NCBI GenBank assembly: GCA_902476645.1
Contig: CABSEG010000109.1
Span: 1-5,489, forward strand
DNA: 5,489 nucleotides
Source: an uncultured Lachnospiraceae bacterium
GTDB taxonomy: Bacteria > Bacillota > Clostridia > Lachnospirales > Lachnospiraceae
Reading direction: 5' to 3'
Shown: positions 4,760 to 5,489 of the stretch, one piece after another
How positions within the stretch are numbered: the first letter of the stretch is position 1
Layout of the letters: each line of letters starts with the position of its first letter
Position numbers and translations under genes: made by a program
The notes under the pieces: model-generated
What the model saw: the letters and a program-made list of their open reading frames with translations, nothing else
What the model was told of the DNA's origin: nothing
The model's database searches: none

Positions 4760-5110
4760 CAGGAGGTATCTTTTTCGCTGCCGTTCAGCCTCTTTCTTCC
4801 GGCGCATCCGCACCGCACAATCCGGGCAGTATTTGGCCCGGTTGGACTTCGGTGTGAACACGGCCCCGCATACGGCGCAGTGTTTCACCTCGTCCCGGCT
4901 CTTGCTGATCTCGGCGTACAGGGCCGCGTCCAGCGGGAGGACGGCGGCCCGAAACCACCGGCACAGCAGCGAATAGGAAATGCTCTGGACGCACACACAT
5001 TCCTCTCCATCGTCCAAAAGCAGGCAGTTCCCGTCACAGTAATTGCAGCACTCATGCGTCAGCTTCCGGGCCTTGCGGTACTGCCGGTAATTCATTCTCG
5101 GTATGCTCAT
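4739..5110 (-). CDS. Cysteine-rich VLP domain protein of a mobilization module
   Basis: This 123-residue protein resembles the small cysteine-rich VLP family (Cys_rich_VLP) encoded directly after relaxase genes in clostridial mobilizable and Tn1549-like elements. Its function is not established. The N-terminal half has clustered cysteines (21, 22, 25, 29, 38, 40 and 50) in HECCNYCDGNC and EECVCVQS, followed by the VLP triplet (57-59) in AAVLPLDAALYAEI. The C-terminal half has a zinc-ribbon-like CAVC/CPDC pair (C78, C81, C95, C98), then a highly basic stretch RMRRKKEAERQRKR (101-114) that could bind nucleic acid. The ATG overlaps the relaxase stop by four bases (ATGA, 5110-5107), indicating translational coupling; AAAGGA lies about 10 bases upstream. 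A second Met at residue 6 is a possible start. The family name is recognised from motifs; a DNA-binding accessory role in transfer is inference. Confidence 0.82.
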   Translation of the reverse strand: MSIPRMNYRQYRKARKLTHECCNYCDGNCLLLDDGEECVCVQSISYSLLCRWFRAAVLPLDAALYAEISKSRDEVKHCAVCGAVFTPKSNRAKYCPDCAVRMRRKKEAERQRKRYLLSTHLGW

Positions 5111-5489
5111 AGCTCTTGTGTCCTTTCTTGATGGGGCGTCACCCGCAAAATGCTGTCCACATTCTGCTTGATGATACCGTAGTCGGCCAGTTCCTTTTTC
5201 ACTTCGCCGTACTTCTGGTACAGCCGTTCCTTTTCCTCGTCCAGCTTTCGGTACTCGGCTTTCAGGGCGGCCAGATTGGGGAGCTTTGTCACGCCTGCGT
5301 CCTTGATGGCCTTTGCCGCTGCCTCGTACAAGATAAGCTGGCTTTCATGTTCGCGCCGGTATGCGGCCTTGTCTTTGGCCTTTCTGTATTCCAGCGCCAC
5401 GGGCCTTGTCTGCCGGTAGGTGGAAATATTCTTTATCAGCACCGCCATGTCGGACAGGCGGCGTTCCACTGTTTTCAGGGCAGCGGCGG
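5107..5489 (-). CDS. Relaxase/mobilization nuclease, C-terminal end (partial)
   Basis: The frame is open to the right window edge and shows the last 126 residues or so of a larger protein. It is almost entirely helical and charged, with heptad-like stretches: YRKAKDKAAYRREHESQLIL, then KAEYRKLDEEKERLYQKYGEVKKELADYG. It ends in QNVDSILRVTPHQERTQEL. This pattern is that of the C-terminal coiled-coil tail of VirD2-like relaxases in Tn1549-like clostridial elements, where the N-terminal nuclease domain (outside the window) nicks the origin of transfer. The GTG and ATG codons near 5469 and 5448 are unlikely true starts, because the frame continues upstream as AAALKT. The downstream overlapping VLP gene supports the call. 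The catalytic tyrosine and histidine motif cannot be checked here, and any origin of transfer would be expected beyond the right edge. Confidence 0.75.
   Translation of the reverse strand, partial: AAALKTVERRLSDMAVLIKNISTYRQTRPVALEYRKAKDKAAYRREHESQLILYEAAAKAIKDAGVTKLPNLAALKAEYRKLDEEKERLYQKYGEVKKELADYGIIKQNVDSILRVTPHQERTQEL

Noticed and set aside
4751..5131. A 126-codon plus-strand reading frame opposite the VLP gene
   Set aside because: It mirrors the GC-rich VLP gene, which has clear cysteine motifs, operon overlap and a terminator; the plus-strand product has no recognisable pattern.

Overview
The window looks like a mosaic of mobile-element DNA from a gut-type Clostridia (Lachnospiraceae or Ruminococcaceae-like Firmicute). 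The reasons are AGGAG-type ribosome binding sites, an LPXTG-class surface protein paired with a class B sortase, a P-loop ATPase of the plasmid/ICE type, and a mobilization module (relaxase C-terminus plus cysteine-rich VLP protein) of the kind found in Tn1549-like clostridial elements. The organism call is inference from gene content; no rRNA or tRNA is present.

Left block (1-2704, plus strand): the 3' part of a multi-domain CnaB/SpaA-type surface protein with a C-terminal sorting signal, a terminator-like hairpin, a class B sortase, and then a RepA/AAA_25-like ATPase about 60 bases downstream. The pilin-like protein is the probable sortase substrate. The ATPase more likely serves the DNA maintenance of the host element.

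Middle block (2705-3300): decayed DNA with no intact gene. It holds a hairpin after the ATPase gene, the C-terminal stub of an MFS efflux-type transporter on the minus strand, an orphan intrinsic terminator on the plus strand, and a short degraded copy of the 3' end of the VLP gene that lies intact at 4739-5110.

Cassette (about 3283-4657): an AT-rich serine beta-lactamase-like hydrolase gene with its own promoter region, including a 15-bp tandem repeat. It is bounded on both sides by GC-rich long hairpins in inverted orientation. The two hairpins share a 20-base loop core, while their stems differ in sequence but stay paired. No transposase lies inside. This is the most interesting structure in the window and could be a non-autonomous mobile cassette or a pair of structured repeat elements that trapped a cargo gene.

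Right block (4718-5489, minus strand): a GC-rich mobilization operon read from the right edge, with the relaxase C-terminal tail overlapping the cysteine-rich VLP gene by 4 bases (ATGA). It ends in an intrinsic terminator whose loop contains the VLP stop codon. The bla-like gene and this operon converge on the 4540-4740 intergenic region.
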